In this document: in pieces, positions 46,701 to 61,100 of the stretch
Layout: each line of letters begins with the position of its first letter
Numbering within the stretch: position 1 is the first letter of the stretch
NCBI GenBank assembly: GCA_029204225.1
Contig: CM055092.1
Span: forward strand, 63,378,622 to 63,442,621
From: Diphasiastrum complanatum
Lineage: Eukaryota > Streptophyta > Lycopodiopsida > Lycopodiales > Lycopodiaceae
Direction of reading: 5' to 3'
Length of the DNA stretch: 64,000 nt
Position numbers and translations under genes: made by a program
The notes under the pieces: model-generated
Databases searched by the model: none
Told to the model about the DNA's origin: nothing
What the model saw: the letters and a program-made list of their open reading frames with translations, nothing else

Positions 46701-47379
46701 TCATGAACCATCTTCATCCAGTTTCCTCTATCGAAAGTCAAGTTGTCTTTATCTTTTTTTACTAGCATCGCTCAAAGTCAATTATTGCCATCTTTTTCAA
46801 CAAAGCATTTCTCCTAAAGGCTCAATCTTTTAACAAATTTTCCTTGAGTAAGCTAGAAATATCAGGCACTAACCCTCCTAATTGCCAAATCTGTAACTTT
46901 TCACCGACTTGTGACACTTTTGGCAAGCCAAAAAGTAGGTGCAAGGACTTCTGGTAAGCTGGAAGACAGGTGGAGGGAGTCCTCCCTTAGCACCTTGAAA
47001 GTAGGCACTAGCTTTTCCCAAATAGAGAATTGTCTCTGACATTGAAATCTCTACTGCTTTGCTATCAAAAAAACACATTATACTAGAACAGAACAATACC
47101 CACCCAACAAATTACTGCATAGGATTTGAATAGGAATGCGTCTCCAAAGCTCACACATCCAAACCCTCAAACACCCATAAACTCCGAAGTAGCATGCATA
47201 TAATTTAACCACTAGTCTTATCACCTTGGCTTGAAAGATAGCTGCAGGGAGCGGGAGATGGAGAACTTGATGGGGCGCGAGATTGGAATTGGGGAGAGCT
47301 AGCTTACCCCCTATTTCTTGATGCCATAGATGAAGAAGGGCGGAGGGAGACGGAGGGAAGGTGTTGGCTAGGGCATGGG

Positions 47380-47439
<60 letters not shown>

Positions 47440-49360
47440 CTTGCAACGTCTTTGAGTATTTAGTGTTATGACACTATGATGTATTTTACACAGATAATGC
47501 AAAGGATTAGATTTTGCAAATTTTTGAAGGTGGCAATTATTGCTAGCTTTTTTTAGCGGGAACAATGTCTCAGATTTTGTATTTAAACCCCCCTTTTTTC
47601 AACAACCATTCCATCTTTTGAATGCCATGGTTATTTGATCGTTTTTGTGTGCAGAGACATAAAATCTGAGAACGTTTTGTTGACCAAAGACAAATGTGTG
47701 AAAATATGTGATTTTGGTCTTTCACGATCTGCGGATGAGGTAGATAAATTTTTTTGGCAAGCAACATTGTGCTACCTAACTGTTTCTATGGGTGTCCATT
47801 AAATCTAGTGCAATATGCCAATTATCATTGTTGATGTGGATGGTTGTAGTTCTTGTTTGTGGGATTCAGTATCTAGTGGTACCAAACAATTACATATTTG
47901 AAGTTTTTCCTCAAGCAAGATTTTTTATGATGTTTTAGTCTCAGTTGCCAACAAAAGCATCCACAAAGAGAGGGACAGGAGATGGAAGACGAATGCTTGT
48001 TGGGAAAAAGTTGCTGACCAGACAATACACTAAAATGGTAGAAATTTTCTTTCTTAGACATGCTTCTTTCGGTTTGGCAACTAGAAGCTAGAAGTCTTGG
48101 ATGCCCATTCTTGGTGTTATTCTTTTGCTCTAAACAGGTTGTCACACCAAGTTATCGTGCTCCTGAGGTGATCATGTCACAAGGACAATATAGTTCAGCT
48201 ATTGATATGTAAGTTATACCATCAAGTTATCTGCTTTGTTTGTTTGAAAACTTATATCACGAGCTTTAGTTGCTTTTTTACAAATTTTACATTGAGGATT
48301 GCAATCTTATTTTTTTTCTTTTATATTAAGTTGCATTTGATATTCTTTAAAAAATTTCTCATGTGTTCAACTTATTTTACTTTCACTAGATTTTTATTAG
48401 CCTAGTCTTATTGAGTGAGTTTGACTTGTGATTTGAGGTGGTAGTGATGGTCCATTAGAGGCTTTTTGATTCTGTTGTGAACAAGATTAGAGAGAAAATA
48501 TCACATGTATCAAAGAGTAAATTGAAGACAATTCATCATGTAGGAATTTGTGATCAAGAATATTGTATGAACATGAATGGTTGAGAGAAAGAAAGAAAGA
48601 AAGATTTATTAATGTTCATGAGATACTCTATGGTATATAGGACTAGGAAAAGTACATATCAAGTGTGATAGATACCCAAGAGCATTGTGGCTCATACAAC
48701 AAGAATTTAAAACTAAAAATGAACTACTATTAACTCTCAAGGCAGAAAAATACTCTCACGCAGGAGAGTGCCTTTGAATTTGTCTACTCTTCAATCTCAG
48801 TACTCTCAAACTCATAACTTAACAAAAACAGGCCGACCGTCTCCGAAAAGAACTCGTTTTCCTTTGCTTCTTCCTTCTATTATTAGTTTCTTCCGTTCAG
48901 CCCATTGCAGTGGAGTCAAGTCTTGAATCCTTTTCCAAATGTCCTTCTTCTACTTGCTCATCTTCTGCCAGTTGTTCTTTGAGAAGCTCATTTTCCACTG
49001 CCAACATCCCTATTTTCCCTTGTAACTGGGCCACTGTAGTTTCTAGAAACGGAAGGTGTAGAAACAGAAGAGCGCACAGGTGTGGAGGTGGGCAGCAACA
49101 CTGAGGTAGTATCTGGTGACAGCGTTGAGGTTGAGGCCAACGCTGGAGCCGCAGAGGTAGAGGTAGAGGTACGTGGGAAGGAGGGGGGGGGGGGGAGCGT
49201 GGGCTCCCCTTCCCTTTCTTAGCCATCGTCCAGCAGGTAAGGGCGTGGAGCGCTCCACAATCAGGCAGCGATCAAGCAGGCAAAATGGATGGCAGCCAAC
49301 GTAATCAGCAGAGCGCGCCATTGCCCAACGCCCAGCGCGCCATCTGCGCGCACGCGCGCT

Positions 49361-49440
<80 letters not shown>

Positions 49441-50211
49441 TTTATTAATGTCTTTTGGGCACTCGTGGGTGCATAAGACCAAAAAGAAAATATGTACAAG
49501 CAACAATGGGAGCATCATCCATAGGAGGACGTGGCCATAAAATGCTATGAACTAGCTACAAATGAAAGTAGAACAAAGGAGAAGTGAAATAAGCCCACAA
49601 CCCGGGTCAGGTATAACAGAAGAACTACAGAAAAGTACCAATGCCCACAACCCGGGCCAGGTGGAGAATAAGTACATATCAACGAAAGTAAGTGTGAAGT
49701 GTCCGCTGAGTGGAGCGTACATTGGGCCCTAATGGAGGCAAGTGGCGATTACATCTGGGCTTTTTCCGCGGTGCACAGGGATGGGAATCTCATCATCGGA
49801 GTCATCACCATGTGCTCGAGTCCGAAAGAAGCCAGTGAGAAGCAGATGCTAGGAGTCTAACCCCAGGTGATCTGGTACAAGCAGATGAGACTGACGGAGA
49901 GTAAGCATCTCACAAACAAGAAGGCCCAAGCAACGAGCATCAGGATAGGAGACAAAACTGCGAAGTGTATGTGGGCCATCACGAAAGAGACAATAATACC
50001 TCCTACGTATCTCATAATACAACGAACATCTGAGGAGGAAATGGGCTTCATCTTCCACCTCCTGCAACGAGCACAAGCGACGCTCTGGATGAGCAATGAG
50101 CGAGGGACAAAATCAAAGGCTTTCCTGAAGTCCACAAAACAACAGTAAACCCTCTCTCTCCTGTGCTTAGCCTCCTCAATCACGGCCCGCAATGTGAAGA
50201 TGTGATATGCA

Positions 50212-50264
<53 letters not shown>

Positions 50265-52045
50265 TTTATTAATGTCTTTTCCATGCCAAAAGGCATGGAA
50301 GATAGAAAATACATATCATGTGTGTGGTGCAAATTGGAGTGTGTAAAACGTCTCCGATAATGATAAAGAAAACATATATGAAATGTAGCTTCTAAAAACA
50401 TCATCTAGTAGCTACTAATGTCTGATAGTTGCTAATAACTGCTAATGAGAAAATGTAACTATGATGGCGATGATGGTAGACACTCATCATGAAATCATAA
50501 AATCAATCAATTCCTGCTGCCACTGAAAAAAGATGTAATGGAGACTGTAGCTGGAGGTAACGTATGCTGACAAGGTCGTCTAGGAAGTCGTCTTTGAAGC
50601 ATGTGTGTCTCCTCATACCAATGATCCTACAAGCAACAGGAATCTGGGTGATATGTTGTCTCATGTGAAGATGTGGTCTATACTGTAATAGTGAGCTCGG
50701 AAGCTTACCTGACCCATAGCATGTAATCTCACGATCTCTGCCTCAGAATTGATCACTGACTGAAGAATAGTGCCATACAACTTCACAATAATATGCCCAA
50801 GGGTCACCATTTTTGTGGATGGGATGGATAATGTTAGTACACTAGGAAGGTGGGAAGCCAGAGACAACAACACGGTTGAGTAGAGTGGCTAAGATGGGAG
50901 AGAGTTGGACAACAACATGGATCAACAATTCTGATTCAAGGTTCTCAATATCTCTGGTACGATGGGTCTTCAGTCTTTTAATGGCATCATGGATCATGTC
51001 AGGAGTGAAGAAGGTGAAGTCACATGGGCGTGGGGATATAGAGATGGGTGAATCAGTAGGTGTAGTGTAGAGTGAGGTGGCATATGTGGTCCATCTCTGT
51101 AAGTCCTCAATAAGGGGAGGTGGAGCACGAGGATCGAACATGTGCCAAAAGGCAACTGTGGAAGAACTATGTAGAGTTTCAATTAGGCGTCTCCCTTCAC
51201 GATCTTTGAAGGCACGCTTTTTGTGGTGAAGTGTACGATGAAGATTTCTACAAGCAATATGAAAAGTAAGGTTCATATAGACGTGCATGGGCCACACATA
51301 GGTGTAAGGAGCGACACTCATCATCAAACCAAGGAGGTCGAATGGGACGAAAGGAGTTGGAAGTGATTTGGTTAGAAAGTCAACTTGTGTTTTCAATGGG
51401 CTATCATGGGGAAAGTGGCTTAGTAAGGAGATAAGGGCCTCTTGGTATTTCTGGATATATATGTGAGTGAAAGTATATCTGGTTGCACGGTCAATGAAGA
51501 AGTGAGAGGGATGTGGTGAGGGTCATATAAAACCCAGATGGAAAAATATGAAAGAGTGGTTAGAGAGAGTAGTGAAATCTGGAAGTGTGATATCAATGGG
51601 ATACGGGATGACGACAAAATAGCGATCCGGATAGTGTTCCTTTGTCCAAAATGCCAACGATTCAAAATGCTGATGATCCGCTGCAGCACTGATACGAGGT
51701 ATTATGAGGAAGGATTTGTGAGATTTCCATATGGGTTTATATGGTCAGAGGGGAAAGCAAGAGAAGTAATAGTATGGAGAGATATGTTGAGAAGTAATAG
51801 TATGGAGAACTATGTTGAGGAAGCTGGCTTGGGTTTCTAGAGGACTGTTTGGTGTTTATACAGTGGACTAGGAAGAGAAGTGATTTATCATACAAGGGGA
51901 TGTTTGAGACACTGAATGTGTAATGTGGCACACAAGAGATTCAAGTTTGGGGCCGGGGGGGTGTGATGATATCTGTTCTATAACTGAACCAAAGTGGAAA
52001 GAAAGAGGAGTGCTTTGAAGTGTAGTGGGAGATGACACTTGATGT

Positions 52046-52141
<96 letters not shown>

Positions 52142-55100
52142 CCACAACACCATGACCACTAGTATAAAGTCCTACACACAAGATACTATCCTAAGCATGC
52201 CAATAACAAGCAACACAAGGAAAACGGATGGTGGACAAAGCAACCCAACCAATCCTAGATCAAACGGATCTAGCCCCCAAGCTATGGATCAATCTCAAAG
52301 AGGAATGAGGAATCACACCAGCAGCATACGGCTACTAGCACCACAATAATGAGAGCCCAATAGGTATACTTATACCCTCCAAGGCCCATGCACCACTAGT
52401 AGTGCATCGTGACACCTCACTGGACACCTCTGCAGCCTATCTGGGCCACGTCATCCAGTTCCCCAATGACTCACTAATAGACCCATATAAATCCAACATC
52501 AGGAGTTTAGGCCTACAACCATTGATTATGAGCTTATACACATAAGGGCCCCAATTCCCTTATAGTCACAAGTAACTTACGGATTGTTGGTCTGCTGATC
52601 CCTAGCGTGGACACGCTACCCGAGACCAGTCGTGGGCATGACATTCTTCCCCCCTTATTCAAGTTTTGTCCTCAACTTAAAACTAGGGAAGTTCCTCCTT
52701 AAGCTCCCCTCCTGTTCCCAGGAATCACCGTCGTCTGTACGTCCCTTCCATTGAACCAGATGCTCGGTAACCATACGATTCCTCAATCGTTTAGTTCATT
52801 TATCCAAGATCTTTTCGGGTTCAAGTCGAGACATACCCAATGATTCATCCAACAAGTTCAATTGGTCTCCAGAACCAAGATGCTCTCCTTCACGTTGGGC
52901 CACGTCATCCAGTTCCTCAATGACTCACTGATAGACCCATATAAATCCACCATCATGAGTTTAGGCTTACAACCATTAATTATGACCTTATACACATAAG
53001 GGCCCCAATTCCCTTATAGTCACAACTAACTTACGGGTTGTTGGTCTACTGATCGCTAGCATGGACACGTTACCCGAGACCAGTCGTGGGCATGACAACC
53101 AGTATGTAGATGGCAAGTGAAATCACTTGAAGCAAAACATCTAGCTAGGCCATAATAAACGGCTAGCCCATGAGACTCACCCAAGTGAAGAAAGTGCTCA
53201 TCATAAGTTGCGATTGGACTATATCTGTTTGCTGATACTCTGAGAACGCCCAAGTCGTGATGGTGAAGTGCATGGTTCATAAAGGACGTGCATCCACATC
53301 ATGAATATCAATTTGACGTCCGCCTATCTGGGCATTGAAATTGCTTAGAAGTAGCATATAGCGTTTCTTTGAGTATGATATGATATATGATGAAAAATCT
53401 CTATATGTGGAACCTTGGCACTCCACAATGTAGAAATCTCAGGAGGAGACCTACTGCTCGTTCTTAGTCCTATGAACAAGGGGATTAACTGACTGTCACT
53501 GCTGGAGCTCTATGTTCCTACCGGGGGCAGTTTTAGCCCTTAGAGCCCATAGCGAGCAATATTTGAAACTTTTTTTCAATGAAAGAGAGAGTATGAATTC
53601 TAAAAGTAGACATGATTTCATTAAACTAGCACACCTGAAATGGATATGGATTGTTGTGCTGGGTTATAAAGTAACTTCTACATATTTTGTAAAATTCAAT
53701 AAGAGTGCTGTTTTAGGAAAAACATGGATATAATAATCTCCAAAAGATCCAGCAAAAAAGTCTGGAAGCAACAAATCCTTTACAACACAGCAAAAGTGGA
53801 GTTTTTGGCACCCTGTCTTCTGCTACTGCAAATGGAATTTTTTTAGTCCTGTGCCTGGCAACAGAATCCAATGACCGTTGTAGATAAACTAGATTGAAAA
53901 AGCCTTTCTCCGAAAATTAAAACTAAGGAAAAGGAAATAGGTGACACCTCTGTGCCCAGAAGGTGGGGTGACACTTATTCATGAACAAGATTGATACACA
54001 GCATCAGGTAAACAATTGAAGGCATTGGCTGGAAGGCAACAATCATGTAACAATCTCTAGCCAAATCACCGTATTTTCACATTATGCTAGTATGCAAGCC
54101 GTCCTACAAAAGAGCTGTTTTATAGATCTCCTACAAATAACTCAAGAACGCGAAAATTAATCAAGTGTAGAATTCCTGTGAGTTATCCTACTTATATTGT
54201 GAATCTTCCAGGAAGCTACCAGATTGGAGCATCATTAGCATGGTATGTTTTCCAGAGGGTCTTGGCCTAACTAGCCTAAGCTTATCGTCTAAACGAATAA
54301 AATGGGGGCCATAAGTTGGAACTCAGGAAATGACCATGTGAATAATAACAACGGAGGGGCAAATGAATAAAGCCCCTAGTATTTTTTTACTGGTCTTTAT
54401 AAAATGCCAATGCTTTCTGCTTTGATTATTATTCTCCTTGCACATTGCAATTGCATGTTTCCAATCGGTGTGCTTTGTAACCTCCAGTAGTGTGCCTTTT
54501 ACTCTGTGAAAGTGCTAGAACAGGCTATGCTACAGATAGGTGACGCCATCTCTATTTTCCACAACTTGTGTAATAGGTGATGATGTCTTTGTCAATCAGC
54601 TCCATCTCTGCTGAAATGCTCTGGTCCCATGAGGCATGGTCAACTCCTAGTATGAGAAGCCCTAAATTGCACAACAAGCATATAGGAAGGGAAACAGGAA
54701 AAAAGAACACAAAAAACTCTGATTCGAGATGAAAACTGGCTCTAATAACAAAGAAACGTGTAACTAAAGATGGTTTAAAACTCGAAACAGTCCGTTAATG
54801 TTTTAAATCTCCATAAAATTGAGGAAAGCACCCAATATTCTTACATACCAGTGCTCCACCAAAATTAACAAATGCACATCTATGACGAATGCATTGGACC
54901 TCCTGTTGGGTGAATCCCAATAAAGACTCTTTGTAGTGTTAGGACACTGAATCCCACATAGAACTCTTGTATCGTCAGTATAGCGAATCTGGAATCTGGT
55001 TGAAAACTGATCAGGACATCTCTAGAAAAATCAACCAGAAATATCTAGAAAAAAAAGCAGGCCAGGATTTCTTGTTCTCATTTATCTTTACATTGCAGAA

Positions 55101-58100
55101 TTTCTGCTATCACTGACAATGGAGTCAGGACAAAATCGTTTGCATGGCTCCTCAAATGTTTGCCTCCTCTCTTCTTGCTCTAGCTCCAGCTCTCTTATGA
55201 AGTCCAAGCTTATCAGAGCACCTGAGACCTCCACAATGTGTTAATCAGGATGGCCGAACACTCTACCTCTGACCTGGTTTACTCTTGCTTTATGGAAAGT
55301 GTAGGAAGGAGAGAGTTTGCTTTATGGACTTCAGGAGGGCTATTAACTCTGTTCCCTCTAGTGGCTTGACACTGAGGTTACCGGACCTGGATCTCTCATG
55401 CAGACAATGGTGGCAGTGATTGTGCTGTATAAAGTGATGATAGGATGTTATAGATTAAATGTTGGCATGTTGGAGGAGGCACGTAGCTAAGTTGGAGCAG
55501 AACAGGATGGCCCATGTTTCTTGGGAAACTTTCACCACACGTTGATGACCAACATGCTTTGGCACACATAATGATGAGCTTGAGGATGTACACTTGGATG
55601 TAGATCAGGTGACACCAATTTCTATACGATGTACAAATAATTCGATAATGAGGTCATTCTCTTGTCAGGGCTGATGTGTTCATATAAATGCATAGGTTTA
55701 TGTGATGATAGGTTTGACATTGAATTCTATCAAGACAAAGGCGAAATTTCTTCTTGAGGAGAACCCCAAGTCCCTTAAGGTACTTTTCTCCTACAGATAC
55801 TTTGGTGTACAGTCCTGAAAAGATCAACAGAAGCTTCCTCTAAGAGAAAGTAAGGATGCTCTTTAGCACTTCAAAAGAACTCAGAATTGCTTCTTGCATC
55901 TGGACATGATATTGGCACACTGAAAAGATTTCGGGGCCCGCCATTACAAGGGTAGCAAATAAATTTAGCATTCCCTGCCTATTGATGCTAGCCTTCCTTA
56001 TATTCTTTGTTGATCCCTGAATGCAGACAAACAACATCCTTGTGCCTCTGGATTTCATGAGAGTGATTCTTTGCCATTTGTGACAGTCATCATGGTGGTT
56101 TGTAATTCATCGCAGTTGAAATACGCTTTCTTTCCCTGATGTGGTTTTGGCTTGGTTGCTGGAGCCTGCCAAAAATCACTTGAAAGCTTATGCTATTACC
56201 ATATGTAATGATGGGATAAATGAATATCTTGAGAGATTTCTTTTTTTTGGTCCACTCACTATCTCTAACAATACTTTAATATACTCTCTGCTGACTGTAT
56301 TCCAGTTGTACAAAAAACATATTCTCTACCTTGGTTCTGATTTATTATTCCTTTGCATGGTTTCCAACAGATGGTCTCTTGGCTGCATTTTCTGGGTGAG
56401 TGGCTCTTAGAACATTCATTTTTTCTTAGTGCAATCTTGCAGTTCCAAGTGCCAAGCTAAAACGTCACACCAGGATGCAACAGAAATTATGTATGTAAAA
56501 CAGAAGTTGGATGAATTTCTTATTGGTATCTCATGTTGTTTCAGCTCACACATTCTACTTTAAGCTCGTATGTTAGGTTCCATGTTGTCTGCTTGGTAAG
56601 ACCTTCATGAGATGGAGTTACAACATGTAGTCCATAATCAGGATTCAGGTCTTATTCACAAGTGATGAAAAATGGTTGCAGGAGCTTATGATTCGGAATA
56701 TGAATCCGAGCACACCTGGCCCACCATCACGTCCTTTATTTGGAGTTAGGTAAGCTCATCATTCTAAGCAAATAGTCGTTCCAGCTTCTAAATGTAAACT
56801 ATAATATATTTGGCATGCAAGGAGCTAGCAATCGTCAAAAGTTTCATATTCTCTTGCAGTTTTGAATATCAATCTACTAATTAATCATTCTGATTAAATA
56901 ATGGTTAATGTGTTTTAAAGAAATCCTTTCTTTGCTGTATAATCTGTAGGTTTTTTACTGGTATCTTAACTCCAATAAAAAAGTTGTCATTCTTTTTCAG
57001 ATCTTGTTTCCATTTGTTGACCAGTATAACTTCTTACTCTGGCTTCCAAAAGCTATAACTTTGAATCTTATGTTTGAAAATTTATGTAAACAACTATCAA
57101 ATTCTGGCTAGGACTCACATAGCTCCTGGCAACGGTATGAAACTGTTCCTAAAATAAAAAAACCTATTATTTGAAAAATAATTTTGTGTGGCTAAAATTG
57201 CTTAGAAAAATGATTAGATCATATCATCATTGTTGTTTAAAGATGCTCTTAGGAACATGAACAGGAACAAAAATAGGAATGAAAGGAACAAGAATAGGAA
57301 CAAAAATAGGAACAAAGCGGAACAGGAACAGGAAGAGGAATAGGAAAACTCAGGAATTAACACGAAGAAGAATAAGAATGAAACTTAGGAACAGGAACAG
57401 GAAGCCGATTCTTGCATCAAATTGAAAATATTTGTTGTACTATTTTATCGCTAGATGGATGCTTGTTTACTCTTCTAGAAATAGGTGATTGTTGGTAGCT
57501 TAGAAACCCGTTCCGACCAAAATGGGTCGGAACGTTCTGTTCCGACCGTTCCGTATGTTTCGGAACGTACTGGGTCGGAACGATTTTTTGTGAATTAAAA
57601 AAAAAAATGTAAAACGACCCTGCTGGCCCGTGCATTCTGCATTTGCATTTCATTGATGACCGACATATTTTCTAATTTTACCTGTTGCTTCAAAGAGCAA
57701 TTGCTTTCATGAAGAGATTGACATTCTTGCTTCAGAATCGGCCTCTCCTGAATTCATCAAGAAAAAGATGAAGTGAATACTGAAGAACGGTCTATAATAA
57801 TCTACAATGCAGCTCAGTCAAACTGACTATATAGCTGGAAACCGGGGCAATTGTACATATCAAGAATATTCATCATATGAAGTGAAGGCTAATGCTCATC
57901 CACTTCGCATATATGTATCTGAATAGGCCTTCCCCCGTCTCTGAATCCGATGTTTCCGTTGAACCGATCGGGGCGGCTCGGACATACAACTTCTGAGTCA
58001 CGGAACTCTGTACCCTGCCTGCTGGCACCTTATCACTGTGTGTTCAATCAAAGGTGAACGTCCACAAGGCTTCCTGCTTTCTTTCCGCAAGCTCACCATC

Positions 58101-61100
58101 GCTGGAAACTCCTGGACCACGTCCATGATATGCTCTTTACGTTTTCCTTTGAGCTTAGATGCTCCTCAAGCTTCCTTAGATATTATGGTTTTTTTTGTAA
58201 AAAAACGTATTTTTTTTTTTTGATGGTCTCGTTCCAGAACGCGTTCCGTTCCGGAACGGGCAACTAAACTTGGTAGCTTAGGTCCATTGATTCTATGATG
58301 CACCTCAGTGACGGTTAAGTATACATTCATGCTTCTCTCACAATTCTCTATATTTGTGATGTGTATGCACTATTTTGGCAATAGTTCGTTTGGCATTGCA
58401 TAAATAAAGCACATCTTTAGATGCCACTACCTGACGTTGTGAGGGCAACAGCGTTTGCAGTACCTAGTAGAAAAACGTATCATACCTCAGTTTTTCCTTT
58501 TTTATAGCTTTGGGTGATATATGTCTTTGTTCTGTGCTGATATTATCCTTGCGCATATTATTTATCTGAAAGAGTCCTCTTAAGATCTAAACTGTTTCAA
58601 ATCCACATACTCTGGTAACCATTCAAAACACAAAAAATACAGCTTCCTAATCATTCAAAAAAAGTTTTAATTGCAAAGCTTCCTCAGATTTAGATAATAG
58701 CCAATTCTCTTGCAGGGGGGAACCAGTCACTCCTGAGCGAGGAGAGAATTATGCTGCCGATGGAGATTCACCGTTGGCCGAACAGGTTCCATTGTTCATT
58801 CGCAACAGCTCCTTGCATATTGAAGAATCTCACATTCAATTATGATGCTAATTTTTGTGAAGGACGTTGTATTCCTTTGTAACCTGTTTTAAATGTGTGG
58901 CAGCTAGATGTAATCTTTGATGTCATTGGCACACCTTGTTGGAGTGATATTGTGAGCGTTCCAAGTGAAACATGGAGGTCTTACCTTAAAGGTCTACCAG
59001 GCAGAGTATGAAAAACTGTCTCAATAACATTCAGAAACTGAGAAAAAAAAAACTTGCATTCTTCTAGTTGTGATTTTATTGTCTCTTAGCATCAGCATGT
59101 TATAACTTTCAAGAACAAGGCGTTCATTGCAGTTTTTCTGTCATTTATGGTTAGCAATAAGTGATAGTTATCATAAACTACCGATCGCATTCTCCTTGCT
59201 TTCATCAGCAGTATGCTTGTCAAAAGAAAATGCAGATTTTAGTTACAAGGGTCGATGAGTTTTAACTGCCTAGGAGCCACAATGTGTTAAATTTTGTTGA
59301 GGTGCAGATGAGTCTGGAGTCTCTGTGTGAACTTGCTTAGAAACCCGTTCCGACCGTTTTGGGCCGTAATGTACTGTATGTTCCGTACAGTACGTTCCGG
59401 AATGTACTGGCTCGGAACATTTTTTTTTTCTTTAAATTAAGAAAACAGGTATTAAAGCACCATGCTGTGCGATCTTCCTTTTTTTTGATAATAGGCCAAA
59501 GAAGCAAAAATGAAAACGATAGACTTTGCCGTAGGCAATGCCCAAAAACGTAAAACCAATGAGGCAATCTGGATTGTCCTCAATCTGATATTTAGCTTCT
59601 ATCAAACTTTGAATTAGTAATGTGGCATCATGTGACTGAAGCAGCTGCCCTGGTAATCCAGATTCCTAATCATGAGATATTTCACTCGGTCCTCCCGGAT
59701 CTAAAATTTGAATCCACCGATGCATCACAAAGCCTCAGCAGCATCTTCTTCTGCAAGAAGTGCTGCCTGTATTGCTGCCCTGACTGCTGCTGCAGCCCTG
59801 TCAGAAACTAGCTTTACCGCATCAGCTCTAGCTGACCGCTTTGGCAAATCTAGCTCTGACCGCTGGAATAGTGGATGAATTTTGAACTGCTGCATTTTGT
59901 GAAGGGGTTATAAACAGACTGAGATTGGGGAGTGGATGAAAATCGTGAATGCTTGAAGCTCCCTTTCTGCTGAACCTGTAATCTGCTGAAACCTGGGTCG
60001 GAATGGGGGCCTTTGTTAATATTTACAAATTTTTATCTATTTATTTTTGGCCATGTTCCGAAACGGCACGTGTTCTGAAACGCATTCCGTTCCAGAACGG
60101 GCAACTATGGGTAACAAAGGTTAGTGGACATTTCATTTGATTCACTCAAATAAATACCAATGCTCTATGATTTTCTAAAAGGCATGCACACTTTAGTTAC
60201 CATTAATATTGTTCTCATGGAATGACTGTTTCTAAGTATGGACCCATATATAGCTTTTTGAGGTAACTATAGCCATCAAGGTGGAACACTGCGTTTAGTT
60301 ACATAGATGCAGCAGCGAATCACGATTCGCAAATCGCAATTCGCTGCCCAGATTCGCAAAAAACATTAGTTCAAAAAAGAAAAAATTCCAGCAAATCGCG
60401 AATCGCGACCCCCCAGCAATTCAGTGGTCGCAATTCGGTTTGCTGTCCAAATCGCGGACAGCGAACTGCGACTGCAACTATGGTTTATTTATATGCTACA
60501 TATCATTTATCATAGTTTTATGTAGACCTAGCTATATTGGTCTCCACATCAGCTCAGCATGAGCCTGTATAGCTAGAGAATAGTGCTCTTTGTACTAGAA
60601 AAATGCCACTCTGCTACTCAATGGAGAGTTCAATTGCAGCTCTTACTTCAGCTTGATGTAAGAGCCTTCCAGCTGTGCGACTGGAGCACAGACTTTTGTA
60701 ACTGCTTATCACTTTTCTGAGATTTACTTGGAGTTAATGCTTTCGTCATCTATGACAGGCTGAATTTTCCTATGCTTTTACGACCTACATAAGACCAGGC
60801 ACATGTGAACAAAGGCTCCAAGTGAAATGCAAGAGAACAATTTAAACGTAGCTTGATAATGTTGAAAACATCTGCAAATCATCAATAACACGTGACATTG
60901 GTTGCAACCTGTGAAATGCAAGAGAACAATTCAAATGTAGCTTGATAATGTTGAAAACATCTGCAAATCATCAATAACACGTGACATTGGTTGCAACCTA
61001 TCAATAAATGGTAATCCTGCCATGAACAAACAACAAAAGGCTGCTTGGAAGCATCCTCCCACAAAGAGCTCTGACGCGAAGGTATTTTTACAGAACCGCT

